Assembly: GCA_900318825.1 (NCBI GenBank) | Contig: ONMB01000009.1 | Location: 1 to 51,610, forward strand | Source: an uncultured Ruminococcus sp. | GTDB taxonomy: Bacteria; Bacillota; Clostridia; Oscillospirales; Ruminococcaceae | DNA: 51,610 bases | Direction of reading: 5' to 3' | Part shown: positions 25,700 to 35,041 of the stretch, in pieces | Position numbering within the stretch: the first letter of the stretch is position 1 | How the letters are laid out: each line of letters opens with the position of its first letter | Translations under genes and position numbers: made by a program | The notes under the pieces: model-generated | The model's database searches: none | Seen by the model: the letters and a program-made list of their open reading frames with translations, nothing else | Told to the model about the DNA's origin: nothing

Positions 25700-27670
25700 T
25701 TACTTCCTCACGATATCGACCTCAAATGGCTTGAGCTCGAGCTTATCCTTGCCGGCTGAGTCGATTATGCTGTACATAGCCTTTGGAAGCGTGATAGTTG
25801 CAGTCTCCTCCGAATTGTTGAAGAAGAAGATAAAGTCATCGAGACCGTTTGTCCTCGTTGTGACCTCAACACCTCTCGGCAGACCTTTGAGTCTCGGCAT
25901 ACCGGTCTGACGCATGATGTTGCCGACAAAGCTCTCGTAGAAATCAGATTTGCAGACCGTTCCGACATAGTAAGCGACTCCGTTGCAGTAGCGGTTCATC
26001 GTGACAGCCGGACAGCAGCGGTAGTAATTGTCGCTGTACTCGGCATAAGCCTTAGCCGTAGTCACGTTGAGTATGTCGCACCACTGTCGGCAGACGAACT
26101 TGTTTCCGGCAAAATCGGTTATCATCTGCTCGCGCTCTCCGACGGGATCGTATTCCGTTATATCAGCGCCTATGAGCTCGCGGAAAACAGTCGGGAGAGG
26201 CTCCATTATGCAGTTATTGTTGTTGTCCTTGACACCGCTGCGGTTAGTCATTACGAGCGTTCCGCCGTTGATGACGTAGCGGTAGATATTCTCGACAGCA
26301 ACCTTATTGTAAACGTACATCGCCGGCGCTATCACTACCTTGTAAGATGAGAGGTCGGCGTAGGGCGGTACAACGTCAACGTTCGCACCGTAATGTGAGA
26401 ATGCCCAATGGAAGTATCTCAGCTGCTCGAGGTAGCTGAAGCCCTCTGCCTGCGGCTGGAGCTTCAGAGCATACTCGTTCTCAGGCAGATACATTATCGC
26501 AACATCAGAAACGAGCTCTGTTGTATCTATAACGCTTATCTTGGTAGCGGTCTTGCACAGCTCTGCAAACTCGAAAAATCTTCTTCCCGGAACGTTGCTG
26601 TGGTCAATGAGACCGTGACGGAACATTTCAGCACCGGAAGCCGCAGTCCTCCAGCGGTAGTGGATCACCGTGTCAGCGCCGTGTGCAAGAGCCTGCAAAG
26701 AGTAGCCCATAAGCATACCAGGTCTGAGAGTCGGTGACATCTTTCCAGCCTTGCAGACAGGTCCGCTGAGCTGCTCCATTACCCAGAATTTATGTCCCTT
26801 GATGCCTCGCATAAGATCAAGGAAGAACGAGTGGGAGTAGAATTCCTCAGGATCTGAAGGTATCTCAAGCGGCGGATAGTTGTTGTACGCAACGAAGTCC
26901 ACATCGTTGTAGAGCTTGTATACGTCAGGCGTATCCTCCGCAAAGGAAGTAGTCGTGGTTATCCTGAGCTTATGCTTTTCGTGTCTCATTGCAAGGGCGA
27001 TCTCCCTTACAAAAGCTGCCGCGCTCTCACTTGTGAACCTGTACCATTCCAGGCAGAGCGCAGGGTTCTGCTCCTCGAGAGGATAAGCTGTCGGCGGCTG
27101 GATATGAGTCATGCTTGTATACTCGCCGCTCCATGTCTTTGTACCGAGTGCGGCATTGATAGCTTCAAGGCTGCCGTACTTGTCTATCAGCCAGTTGCGG
27201 AAGCTCGCCTTGCACTCGTCACAGCAGCAGGGATATGCCTCGATCTCTGTGTCTATCTGCCAGTGAGTTACAGCCGGATGCTCGCCGTAGCGGAGTATAA
27301 GCTCCTTGGCGATACGCTTTGCGTATTTCTGGAACACCGGCGAATTCACACATCTGTGTCCGCGCTTGCCTATCTGGACCATATTTCCGTCCGGTGCCAC
27401 CCTGATGATCTCCGGGTGCAGCTCATAGAGCCACTGAGGCGGACAGCTCGTCGGAACGCTCAGAACTATCTTCAGACCAAAACGCTGGAAAACTCCAAGC
27501 GCTTCATCGAGCCAATTAAAATCAAATTCGCCCTCCTGAGGCTCGAGCTTTGACCATGCAAATTCTCCTATCCTTACCACCTTGACACCGGTCTGTGCCA
27601 TAAGTGAAGCGTCCTGTTCCCACAGTGACTTATCCCATTGCTCGGGATAATAATCTACTCCTATCTTCAT
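25700..27670 (-). CDS. GH42 beta-galactosidase
   Basis: 656 residues without a signal peptide, hence cytoplasmic. (beta/alpha)8 catalytic domain starting MKIGVDYYPEQW with acid/base Glu142 in HWQIDTEIEA, a cysteine cluster CCCDEC (148-153) like the zinc site of GH42, and nucleophile Glu299 in FWVMEQLSGP; trimerisation domain around 400-590 (VVIAPAMYVYNK) and a C-terminal beta domain. It hydrolyses beta-galactosides, in plant-fibre degraders often galacto-oligosaccharides released from pectin or arabinogalactan. It sits inside a housekeeping transcription unit, 12 bases after the phosphatase gene. Confidence 0.93.
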   Translation of the reverse strand: MKIGVDYYPEQWDKSLWEQDASLMAQTGVKVVRIGEFAWSKLEPQEGEFDFNWLDEALGVFQRFGLKIVLSVPTSCPPQWLYELHPEIIRVAPDGNMVQIGKRGHRCVNSPVFQKYAKRIAKELILRYGEHPAVTHWQIDTEIEAYPCCCDECKASFRNWLIDKYGSLEAINAALGTKTWSGEYTSMTHIQPPTAYPLEEQNPALCLEWYRFTSESAAAFVREIALAMRHEKHKLRITTTTSFAEDTPDVYKLYNDVDFVAYNNYPPLEIPSDPEEFYSHSFFLDLMRGIKGHKFWVMEQLSGPVCKAGKMSPTLRPGMLMGYSLQALAHGADTVIHYRWRTAASGAEMFRHGLIDHSNVPGRRFFEFAELCKTATKISVIDTTELVSDVAIMYLPENEYALKLQPQAEGFSYLEQLRYFHWAFSHYGANVDVVPPYADLSSYKVVIAPAMYVYNKVAVENIYRYVINGGTLVMTNRSGVKDNNNNCIMEPLPTVFRELIGADITEYDPVGEREQMITDFAGNKFVCRQWCDILNVTTAKAYAEYSDNYYRCCPAVTMNRYCNGVAYYVGTVCKSDFYESFVGNIMRQTGMPRLKGLPRGVEVTTRTNGLDDFIFFFNNSEETATITLPKAMYSIIDSAGKDKLELKPFEVDIVRK

Positions 27671-27682
27671 AGTTCCCTCCTG

Positions 27683-28222
27683 TCAATTTATTTCATAGCC
27701 GATAAGCTGACAATTTCCCATAAACCAGCCTGAGTATTCCTCGTTCGTCATATTGTGGAAGTAAGTCTCGATAACTCTGCAAACTCCCCCGTGGCTGACT
27801 ATAAGAACGGTCTTATCGCTGTATTTTTCAATAATATCGTCAAGCGCCGAATAGACTCTGTGGCTGAACTGCAAGAGCGACTCGCCTGTAACACCCATTC
27901 TCACGCCGAAATTGACCTTGTTTTCAGCAAAGCCCTCAGCAAAACGGCTCTGCTCCTCATATCGTCCGTAGTCCCATTCACGGAGCCTCTCATCTGTGAT
28001 GATGCTGAGTCCGGTCTTTGCCGCGACGGTCTGTGCCGTTTTCATAGCACGCTTCATAGGCGAGGCAATGATGAGGTCTATCTCACCAAACTCCGCGACC
28101 TTTTCCGCGAGTTCCTCAGCCTGCCTGAGACCGGTCTCGTTGAGCTCAATGTCAGTAGTGCCGAGTATTAGTTCCTTTCTGTTGAACTCTGTCTGACCGT
28201 GACGTGTCGAATATATCTTCAT
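27683..28222 (-). CDS. Histidine phosphatase family protein
   Basis: 179 residues. Phosphoglycerate-mutase-like fold with the catalytic TRHGQTEFN (6-14) and the second histidine in IVSHGGVCR, and the acid residue region REWDYGRYEEQ. It hydrolyses small phosphate esters through a phosphohistidine; the substrate cannot be given. ATG immediately after the recN stop, with GGGAGA inside recN. Confidence 0.9.
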   Translation of the reverse strand: MKIYSTRHGQTEFNRKELILGTTDIELNETGLRQAEELAEKVAEFGEIDLIIASPMKRAMKTAQTVAAKTGLSIITDERLREWDYGRYEEQSRFAEGFAENKVNFGVRMGVTGESLLQFSHRVYSALDDIIEKYSDKTVLIVSHGGVCRVIETYFHNMTNEEYSGWFMGNCQLIGYEIN

Positions 28223-29887
28223 TCAGACTGTCTCCCTTGCCTTTTCAATTTCTGCGCGTGCGTTCTCGAGCATAAGTCCGCTCGGATCCTCGCCGCCCAT
28301 TATACGCGCTATCTCAGCGACTCTGCCTTCCATATCGAGCTCCGTGACGTGAGTCTCGGTCCTGTCGCCGACTATGCTCTTTTCTATCATAAGGTGGTGG
28401 TCAGCCATTACAGCTATCTGCGAGAGATGTGTAACGCATATCACCTGACGTACTCTGCCTATCTCGCGCAGCTTTATGCCGATCTTCTGAGCAGCCTTGC
28501 CGCTGACACCGGTGTCGATCTCATCGAATATCATCGTCGGGATACTGTCCTTGTCGGCGATAACGCTCTTGAGCGCGAGCATTATACGCGAGAGCTCACC
28601 GCCCGAAGCTATCTTCGAGATAGGCTTCGGTTCTTCACCCTTGTTCGCGGATATCAGGAATTCCACCTGATCCATACCGTTCACCGTGAGCTTGCCCTTA
28701 TCATGCCTTACCGCTATGACAACTCCCGACATATTCAGGAATTCAAGCTCTGCCGAAACACGTTCCGCAAAGCGCTTCGCGACCTCCTCGCGGTAGTCGT
28801 AGAGAGCCTTTGCGCGTTCAGTTACCGTGTGCAGGAGCTGTTCCCTTTCGGCACTGAGCTTCTCGATCTCGCCGCGTGAGCTGTCAAACTGCGTCAGCTC
28901 CTCGCAGGCACTGTCATAGAGCTTTATCAGCCCGTCGCAGTCCATTGCGTACTTCCTTTGCAGCTTGTTTATCTCGCCGAGTCTCTGACTGAGATAGTCA
29001 AGACGCTTACCGTCCAGCTCAACCTTTTCCGCAAGCCTCTCCATACCGGAGACAATATCCGAAAGCTCTATCTCGGCTGCTGTAAGTCTCTCGTAAAGCG
29101 CATTCAGCTCCGGGATACTCTCCGTGAAACCGGCTATCTCGCGCTCAGCCGATACTATCATATCGCCTGCCGCTTCATCGCCGGACAAAGCCTGTACAGC
29201 GCTGTTCAGAGCCATTATCGTCCGCTCTGACTCCTTCGCTGTCCTGTACTCATTTTCAAGAGTCTCGTCCTCACCGGGAGCGAGCTCAAGTCCGCCTATG
29301 TCCTCGATTATCTCGTTCAGGTAACGGCTGCGTTCAAGGCGGTTCTGCTCAGCCTTTCTGAGCTCGCCGAGTCGCCTTGCGACGCTCTGAAGCTGCCGGA
29401 ACGCTTCACGGTAGCTCGTCAGCAGACTGTCGTCACCACCGAAATCATCAAGTATCCCGAGGTGCTTTTCGCTGTCGAGTAACACCTGATTGTCGTGCTG
29501 ACCGTGAATATTTATCAGCATTGCTCCGAGCTCCTTCAGAAGCGATACCGGAGCAGTTCTGCCGTTTATACGCGCAACACTTCCGCCGTCTGCGCTTATT
29601 TCGCGTGTGACCGTGATCTCATCGCCGTCATACGCTATGCCGAGCTCATCGAGCTTTGTCTCGATCTCCTGCGAGAGCTCCGTGAACAGCGCCGTTATGA
29701 CAGCCTTATCGCAGCCTGTACGCACTATGTCCTTGGAGCAGCGCTGTCCGAGAACGGCGTTGATACCGTTTATAAGTATGGATTTTCCGGCACCGGTCTC
29801 ACCTGTGAATATGTTAAGCTGTCCCGTCAGAGGTATGACTGCTTCCCTGATGACCGCAAGATTGCTGATGTATATTTCCTTCAACAT
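28223..29887 (-). CDS. recN: DNA repair protein RecN
   Basis: 554 residues, SMC-like. Walker A GETGAGKS near residue 29, central coiled-coil arms (about 150-360), and C-terminal signature ASGGELSRIMLA with Walker B MIFDEIDTGVSG and the D-loop. It binds DNA ends early in double-strand break repair. Follows argR as in other Firmicutes; GGAGG lies at the end of argR. Confidence 0.95.
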   Translation of the reverse strand: MLKEIYISNLAVIREAVIPLTGQLNIFTGETGAGKSILINGINAVLGQRCSKDIVRTGCDKAVITALFTELSQEIETKLDELGIAYDGDEITVTREISADGGSVARINGRTAPVSLLKELGAMLINIHGQHDNQVLLDSEKHLGILDDFGGDDSLLTSYREAFRQLQSVARRLGELRKAEQNRLERSRYLNEIIEDIGGLELAPGEDETLENEYRTAKESERTIMALNSAVQALSGDEAAGDMIVSAEREIAGFTESIPELNALYERLTAAEIELSDIVSGMERLAEKVELDGKRLDYLSQRLGEINKLQRKYAMDCDGLIKLYDSACEELTQFDSSRGEIEKLSAEREQLLHTVTERAKALYDYREEVAKRFAERVSAELEFLNMSGVVIAVRHDKGKLTVNGMDQVEFLISANKGEEPKPISKIASGGELSRIMLALKSVIADKDSIPTMIFDEIDTGVSGKAAQKIGIKLREIGRVRQVICVTHLSQIAVMADHHLMIEKSIVGDRTETHVTELDMEGRVAEIARIMGGEDPSGLMLENARAEIEKARETV

Positions 29888-29897
29888 TGCTTAGAAA

Positions 29898-30344
29898 TTA
29901 CCTCCCGGACGGAAAGAGCTCGCTCTTGAACTTCTTTGAGAGCTTCTTGGCATCAGCCTCACTTCTGACGAGTATGAAAATAGTATCGTCACCGGCGATA
30001 GTTCCCACAACGCCCTGATGCTCGACCGAGTCGATAGCGGCACAGGTCCCTTGAGCCATACCGGCACGGCATTTCAGAACGATAGTGTTCATCGCATAGT
30101 CAACGGAGATAACAGCCTCCTCGAAAAGGCTCTTTTCCGCTGCGGAAGCCGGCGGCAGAGTATATCGGTAAACGCCTTCCGCGTCCCTCTGCTTCACCAA
30201 TGAGAGCTGCTGTATATCGCGCGAAAGAGTCGCCTGAGTGGTCTTGATGCCGCGCTCAGCAAGGAGCTCCATAAGCAGCTCCTGAGTCGCAACAGGCTGA
30301 GCTGAGATTATTTCCAGTATTGCTTCGTGTCTCTTGTTTTTCAT
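29898..30344 (-). CDS. argR: Arginine repressor
   Basis: 148 residues from the ATG at 30344 (MKNKRHEAI), which has GGTGATG at suitable spacing; an ATG at 30350 lies on that site and the longer frame to 30458 runs into nadK. N-terminal winged helix with TTQATLSRDIQQL (recognition helix), C-terminal oligomerisation and arginine-binding domain with the GTIAGDDTIFIL motif. It represses arginine synthesis genes when arginine is plentiful. Its place before recN is the classical one. Confidence 0.95.
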   Translation of the reverse strand: MKNKRHEAILEIISAQPVATQELLMELLAERGIKTTQATLSRDIQQLSLVKQRDAEGVYRYTLPPASAAEKSLFEEAVISVDYAMNTIVLKCRAGMAQGTCAAIDSVEHQGVVGTIAGDDTIFILVRSEADAKKLSKKFKSELFPSGR

Positions 30345-30369
30345 AATCATCACCGATCTTGCTGAAAGT

Positions 30370-31224
30370 TCACTTGATAGGTCTGCACAGCTTGCGGCAG
30401 AGCGATTCATGGAACGAATTTCCGATAACGTCGATAAAATTGATATTGCTGCTGCCACGACAGATCTCGATAGACTCGTTCTCGCTGAGGTTTATCTTCT
30501 GCTCGCCGTCAACGCTTATCACCATGACATCGCCATTTGCAGTGCGGTCCGTCAGACGCAGCCGGCGTCCGGCAGAGAAGAGAGTCGCCCTTGAAAACAG
30601 CGAATGCGGACATATAAGAGTCATCTCGATGCACTCGAGATCCGGCTCAATTATCGGACCTCCGGCAGAGAGTGCATAAGCCGTCGAACCCGAAGGCGTG
30701 CTGAAAAGAGCACCGTCCGCGCGGTACTTACCGACGAGGTAGCCCTCAGAGAAAACCTCAAAATCACATATCCGGAAGCTGCCCGATCTTGCGGAGATCT
30801 CGTTCAGCGCAGTACATACCTTATCACCCTCGGCACTGTGGTAGGTCACATCGAGAGTCATACGCGGAGAGATCTCATACTCGCCGGTGGTCAGGCGCGA
30901 CAGCTTATCGAGCTGGTCAGCCTCAAGACCTGCCATAAAGCCCAGTGTTCCGGTATTTATGCCGAGGAGCTTAGTATCAGTTCTCATAAAATACTTTGCA
31001 CATCTCAGGATAGTGCCGTCGCCGCCGATAGCTATCACGAAATCCGCAGTCTTTGCAGACTCGCTTATATCCTCAAATACCACAAACGATTTGTCGCTGA
31101 AATCGCTCCGGTACTCGCCGTTTACCGAGACCTCAACTCCGGAAGCGTGCAGCACGTCACAAGCCTCACGGGCGCATTTCAGAGCATTTTTCTTCTGAAA
31201 ATTCGGGTATAATGCAGCTTTCAT
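30370..31224 (-). CDS. nadK: NAD kinase
   Basis: 284 residues. IGGDGTIL (66-73) with the catalytic Asp, NEISARSG, and the conserved GSTAYALSAGGPI region. It phosphorylates NAD to NADP. Starts with TAAGGAG at good spacing, ten bases after the tlyA stop. Confidence 0.95.
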   Translation of the reverse strand: MKAALYPNFQKKNALKCAREACDVLHASGVEVSVNGEYRSDFSDKSFVVFEDISESAKTADFVIAIGGDGTILRCAKYFMRTDTKLLGINTGTLGFMAGLEADQLDKLSRLTTGEYEISPRMTLDVTYHSAEGDKVCTALNEISARSGSFRICDFEVFSEGYLVGKYRADGALFSTPSGSTAYALSAGGPIIEPDLECIEMTLICPHSLFSRATLFSAGRRLRLTDRTANGDVMVISVDGEQKINLSENESIEICRGSSNINFIDVIGNSFHESLCRKLCRPIK

Positions 31225-31233
31225 AAGTTCTCC

Positions 31234-32019
31234 TTACAGTTTTTCAAATGCGCTCTCCACAAGCGCTTTCAGATCGTGTACCGCTGCCGGAGCATCGCTC
31301 CTGCACAGCTTGACAAGATATTCTATATTGCCGCTCCCGCCCTTTACAGGGGAGTAGGTGTATTTCTCGCAGACAAAGCCCGTATCTCGGGCGAATTCGT
31401 CTATTTCACGCAGAACGCGCAGATGTACCTTTTTGTCCTTGACGATGCCGTTCTTGCTGATACCGCTCCTTCCAGCCTCAAACTGCGGCTTTATCAGCAC
31501 GGCAGCACAGGCGTTCTCAGTGAGGAGCTCGTACACCTTCGGCAGTATCATCTTCAGCGATATGAACGATACGTCAACTGTTATTATATCCGCACAGCCG
31601 CCGAAGCTTTCAGGCGAAACATTGCGTATATCAGTTCCCTCCATATTCACGACTCTCGGATCACTGCGCAGCTTTTCCGCGAGCTGACCGTGTCCGACAT
31701 CGACCGCATAGACCTTTGCCGCACCTCTGCCAAGCATGATATCCGTGAAGCCGCCGGTGGAAGCTCCGATATCTATGCAGGTCTTTCCGGTAAAGTCAAG
31801 CCCGAATTCAGCGGCAGCCTTCTCGAGCTTGAGCGCTCCGCGTCCGACGTAGAGCTCCTCCTCCGAGGACTCAACAGTGTCATCAGGACTCACCTCGGCA
31901 GATACCTTTGTAACGCACCTGCCGTTCACGGTTATGCTGCCTGCCTGTATCATTTCTTTGGCTCGCTGACGGCTCCTTGCGATGCCGCGCGAAACGAGCT
32001 CAGCGTCAAGCCTTGCCAT
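31234..32019 (-). CDS. tlyA: TlyA-family rRNA 2'-O-methyltransferase
   Basis: 261 residues from the ATG at 32019 (MARLDAELVSRG), the usual start for the family; the longer frame lies inside dxs. N-terminal S4 RNA-binding domain (about 1-60), then an FtsJ-like methyltransferase domain with DIGASTGGFTDIML (SAM motif) and VDVSFISL, KPQFEAG. It methylates rRNA; in mycobacteria it makes cells capreomycin-sensitive. It overlaps dxs by 14 bases. Confidence 0.92.
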   Translation of the reverse strand: MARLDAELVSRGIARSRQRAKEMIQAGSITVNGRCVTKVSAEVSPDDTVESSEEELYVGRGALKLEKAAAEFGLDFTGKTCIDIGASTGGFTDIMLGRGAAKVYAVDVGHGQLAEKLRSDPRVVNMEGTDIRNVSPESFGGCADIITVDVSFISLKMILPKVYELLTENACAAVLIKPQFEAGRSGISKNGIVKDKKVHLRVLREIDEFARDTGFVCEKYTYSPVKGGSGNIEYLVKLCRSDAPAAVHDLKALVESAFEKL

Positions 32020-33913
32020 ATTCTCTGCGGATAGATCCCGCCATTTTTTCAGCCGTAAGTCCGATAGAGGCAAGACAGACCTCAACGCTTGCCTGCTTGA
32101 TGAAGCCGTCCGCAGTCACGCGCCTGTAATTGCCCTTATAGCCCGTCTCTGCAAGCATATCGCCGATCTTTTCGGAAATGCTTCCCTCGCCGAAAGACTC
32201 CTCGAAGAAAAATACCCTTTTGTAGCATTTTATCTCGTCGATGATACTGTCGGCTATCGGATATATCTTCGTCAGTTTGAGCATATCGCACCTTATGCCG
32301 CTGTTTTCAAGCTCCTTCTGTGCCTTGTAAGCCTCGTTGTATATCCTGCCGTAGGTAATGATGAGCGTATCGGTCTTTTTGCCGCGTGTAAGCAGATACT
32401 CCGTCGTGAGCTGCGACGTATCGAAGTCCGCCTGCTCACTGCCTCTCGGGTAGCGTACCGCAGCAAGTCCCTTGTTGACATATATTGCCTTCTGCATACA
32501 CATTCTCAGTTCCTCATAACAGGCAGGCGAATAGATGACCGTGCCCGGTATAGATGTGAGCATCGGCACATCGAACATTCCCTGATGAGTTTCGCCGTCC
32601 TCACCGACTATACCGGCTCTGTCGATGCCGAGTACAACGTGAAGTCCGCCTATCGCTATATCGTGTACGAGCTGGTCGTAGGAACGCTGGAGGAAAGTCG
32701 AATATACCGCAAATACCGGTATCTGTCCCATTGAAGCGAGTCCACCGGCAAAGGTCACAGCGTGCTGCTCAGCGATGCCGACATCGTAGAAGCGTTCCGG
32801 GAAACGGTTATGGAAGAACTGGAGACCTGTTCCGTACTTCATAGCCGCAGTTATAGCGCAGAGACGATCGTCCTTCTCCGCCATTTCGACGAGCTCCTTG
32901 CCGAAGGTAATGGAGTAGCTGTCGCTCGCGGAGACCTCCGGGTTGCCTGTTTCAATGTCAAATTTCGAGATACCGTGGTATTCGCCGGGGTTGTTCTCAG
33001 CCGGAACGTAGCCCTTGCCCTTCTGAGTCTTGACGTGAATGAACACCGGACTGTGGTATGACTTGGCAACGTGAAAAACCTCTTCGAGCTCCTCAAGGCT
33101 GTGACCGTTGACCGGTCCGAGGTAGATAAATCCCATATCCTCGAACATAGTGCTCTGCTCGAGCAGCTTGTACTTTACCGAGTCCTTGACGTACTTGATA
33201 CCCTTGGACATTCCGTCACCGACGAGCGGTATCTTTCCGAGTCCGCGCTCGACAGTACGCTTTGTGCGGAGGTATTTCTCGGTGTTTCTGAGGTTTGTGA
33301 GATATCTTGCGAGAGCTCCGACGCTCTTTGAGATAGACATATTGTTATCGTTGAGGATAACGATGAGGTTGCGGTTTTTTTCCTTGCCGCCGTTGTTCAT
33401 CGCCTCGTAGAACATTCCGCCGGTCATGGCGCCGTCACCGATGACAGCTACCGCATAGTTGTCCTTGCCCTGTATCTTCATTGCCTCAGCTATACCGCAG
33501 GCAACAGACACAGAGGTGCTGCTGTGACCGCAGATGAACGTATCGTGCACCGACTCAGACGGCTTCGGAAATCCGGAAATACCGTCCTTCTGACGGAGAG
33601 TATCAAACTTGTCAAGTCTGCCGGTAAGTATCTTGTGGGTGTAGGACTGATGTCCGACGTCCCAGACTATCCTGTCATCGGGGGAATTGAAATTACGGTG
33701 TATCGCCATAGTAAGCTCGACCACGCCGAGGTTTGAAGCAAGGTGACCGCCGTTCTTGGAGACGGTCGAGATGAGGAGCTTTCTTATATCTCCGCAAAGT
33801 CCCCTGCACTGCTTGAGAGAGAGCGATTTAAGATCAGAAGGCAGATCAAGCTCTTCAAGCGAAACTTTTTCTTCAGTATTTATATTATCCTTCATTTTTA
33901 ACGTTGCGGACAT
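32006..33913 (-). CDS. dxs: 1-deoxy-D-xylulose-5-phosphate synthase
   Basis: 635 residues. Thiamine diphosphate-binding GDGAMTGGMFYEAMNN, the substrate region DVGHQSYTHKILTGR and the catalytic Glu in DVGIAEQHAVTFAGG. It condenses pyruvate and glyceraldehyde phosphate in the first step of the MEP isoprenoid pathway, thus providing substrates for the neighbouring IspA. The start at 33913 has AAGGAG 14 bases upstream, which is long; the ATG at 33895 has none. Confidence 0.95.
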   Translation of the reverse strand: MSATLKMKDNINTEEKVSLEELDLPSDLKSLSLKQCRGLCGDIRKLLISTVSKNGGHLASNLGVVELTMAIHRNFNSPDDRIVWDVGHQSYTHKILTGRLDKFDTLRQKDGISGFPKPSESVHDTFICGHSSTSVSVACGIAEAMKIQGKDNYAVAVIGDGAMTGGMFYEAMNNGGKEKNRNLIVILNDNNMSISKSVGALARYLTNLRNTEKYLRTKRTVERGLGKIPLVGDGMSKGIKYVKDSVKYKLLEQSTMFEDMGFIYLGPVNGHSLEELEEVFHVAKSYHSPVFIHVKTQKGKGYVPAENNPGEYHGISKFDIETGNPEVSASDSYSITFGKELVEMAEKDDRLCAITAAMKYGTGLQFFHNRFPERFYDVGIAEQHAVTFAGGLASMGQIPVFAVYSTFLQRSYDQLVHDIAIGGLHVVLGIDRAGIVGEDGETHQGMFDVPMLTSIPGTVIYSPACYEELRMCMQKAIYVNKGLAAVRYPRGSEQADFDTSQLTTEYLLTRGKKTDTLIITYGRIYNEAYKAQKELENSGIRCDMLKLTKIYPIADSIIDEIKCYKRVFFFEESFGEGSISEKIGDMLAETGYKGNYRRVTADGFIKQASVEVCLASIGLTAEKMAGSIRREYGKA

Positions 33914-33939
33914 TCATGATCCCGCAGCTCCTTATAGTT

Positions 33940-34830
33940 TTAGTTTTTTCTCTTGAGAAGGTATGCTGTGAGCTCCTTGAGGAAGCCGTTTTCGTGGAAA
34001 TTTTCGAGAAGGAGCATAGCCTCATCGGTTATCTGCTCCGCGATCTCACGCGACTTCTCAACGCCGAAGAGTGTGACGAACGTGGTCTTGTTCTCCTCCT
34101 CGTCGCTGCCGACGGGCTTGCCGAGCTCTTCGGTAGTGCTGACAACATCGAGCACATCGTCGATTATCTGGAACGCAAGTCCGAGCTTGTAGCCGTAATC
34201 CATAGCCGCGCTGAGCTTCACAGGATCGGTAACTCCGGCGCAGATACAGCCCATCTTGCACGAAACAGCGATGAGGTCGCCGGTCTTGTGGCGGTACATA
34301 TTGCGCAGATTTGCTTCATCAACGTCCGTGCGCTGTTCGTTCTCCATATCAATGACCTGTCCGCCGCCCATACCGTCTCTTCCGGCAGCAGCAGCGAGTG
34401 CCGAGATAACGCTCACCTTCTGCTCAGCCGAGAGCTTGTCGTCGTCAGCTATCACAGCAAAAGGCAGAACATTCAGCGCATCACCGGCAAGTATCGCCAT
34501 AGCCTCACCGAAAGCCTTGTGGCATGAGGGCTTTCCGCGGCGGAAATCATCGTTGTCCATTGCCGGAAGATCGTCGTGGATAAGCGAAAAAGTATGTATC
34601 ATCTCGATACCGGCAGCCGGTGCAGCAGCGTTCCTGTAATCTCCGCCGCAAGCCTCACAGAACGCGTAGACGAGCACCGGACGGATACGTTTTCCGCCTG
34701 CCTCGAGCGAATAGTTCATCGCATCTATGAGGTTCTTCTGAGGAGCTGAAGCCTCTGTGTGCTTGTTGTACTCCCTGAGGTTCTGCTCCGTAAAAGTGAT
34801 ATATTCCTGAAATTTTTCCTTAAAACTCAT
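33940..34830 (-). CDS. ispA: Polyprenyl synthetase (farnesyl diphosphate synthase)
   Basis: 296 residues. First aspartate-rich motif DDLPAMDNDD, second DDVLDV, and lysine/arginine sites GGKRIRPVL typical of bacterial FPP synthases. It elongates dimethylallyl diphosphate to farnesyl diphosphate. Placed between xseB and dxs, three bases after xseB. Confidence 0.93.
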   Translation of the reverse strand: MSFKEKFQEYITFTEQNLREYNKHTEASAPQKNLIDAMNYSLEAGGKRIRPVLVYAFCEACGGDYRNAAAPAAGIEMIHTFSLIHDDLPAMDNDDFRRGKPSCHKAFGEAMAILAGDALNVLPFAVIADDDKLSAEQKVSVISALAAAAGRDGMGGGQVIDMENEQRTDVDEANLRNMYRHKTGDLIAVSCKMGCICAGVTDPVKLSAAMDYGYKLGLAFQIIDDVLDVVSTTEELGKPVGSDEEENKTTFVTLFGVEKSREIAEQITDEAMLLLENFHENGFLKELTAYLLKRKN

Positions 34831-34833
34831 AAC

Positions 34834-35037
34834 TCATTTTTCCGGCACGTCAGTACCGTTATCCTCCGTGATCTTTATCTGTGCTTCGTCAAGCTGCTTT
34901 CTGCACTTTGCCGAAAGTCCTAATCCCTCGCCGTAGAGCTCGACTGCTTTCTCGAGCGGTATATCGCCCTTTTCGAGCTCTGCAACTATCTTTCCAAGCC
35001 TTGTCATATTATCTTCAAAAGTGGTCTTATCCTTCAT
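34834..35037 (-). CDS. xseB: Exodeoxyribonuclease VII small subunit
   Basis: 67 residues from the ATG at 35037 (MKDKTTFEDNMTRL), four bases after the xseA stop, with GGTGA upstream; the longer frame lies inside xseA. It has the typical FEDNMTRLGKIVAELE and IPLEKAVELYGEG motifs. Six or so copies bind XseA to form exonuclease VII. Confidence 0.93.
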   Translation of the reverse strand: MKDKTTFEDNMTRLGKIVAELEKGDIPLEKAVELYGEGLGLSAKCRKQLDEAQIKITEDNGTDVPEK

Positions 35038-35041
35038 CGTA

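Noticed and set aside
31276-32034. 252-codon plus-strand frame opposite tlyA
   Set aside because: Mirror frame of a conserved gene; no family pattern and no start signal.
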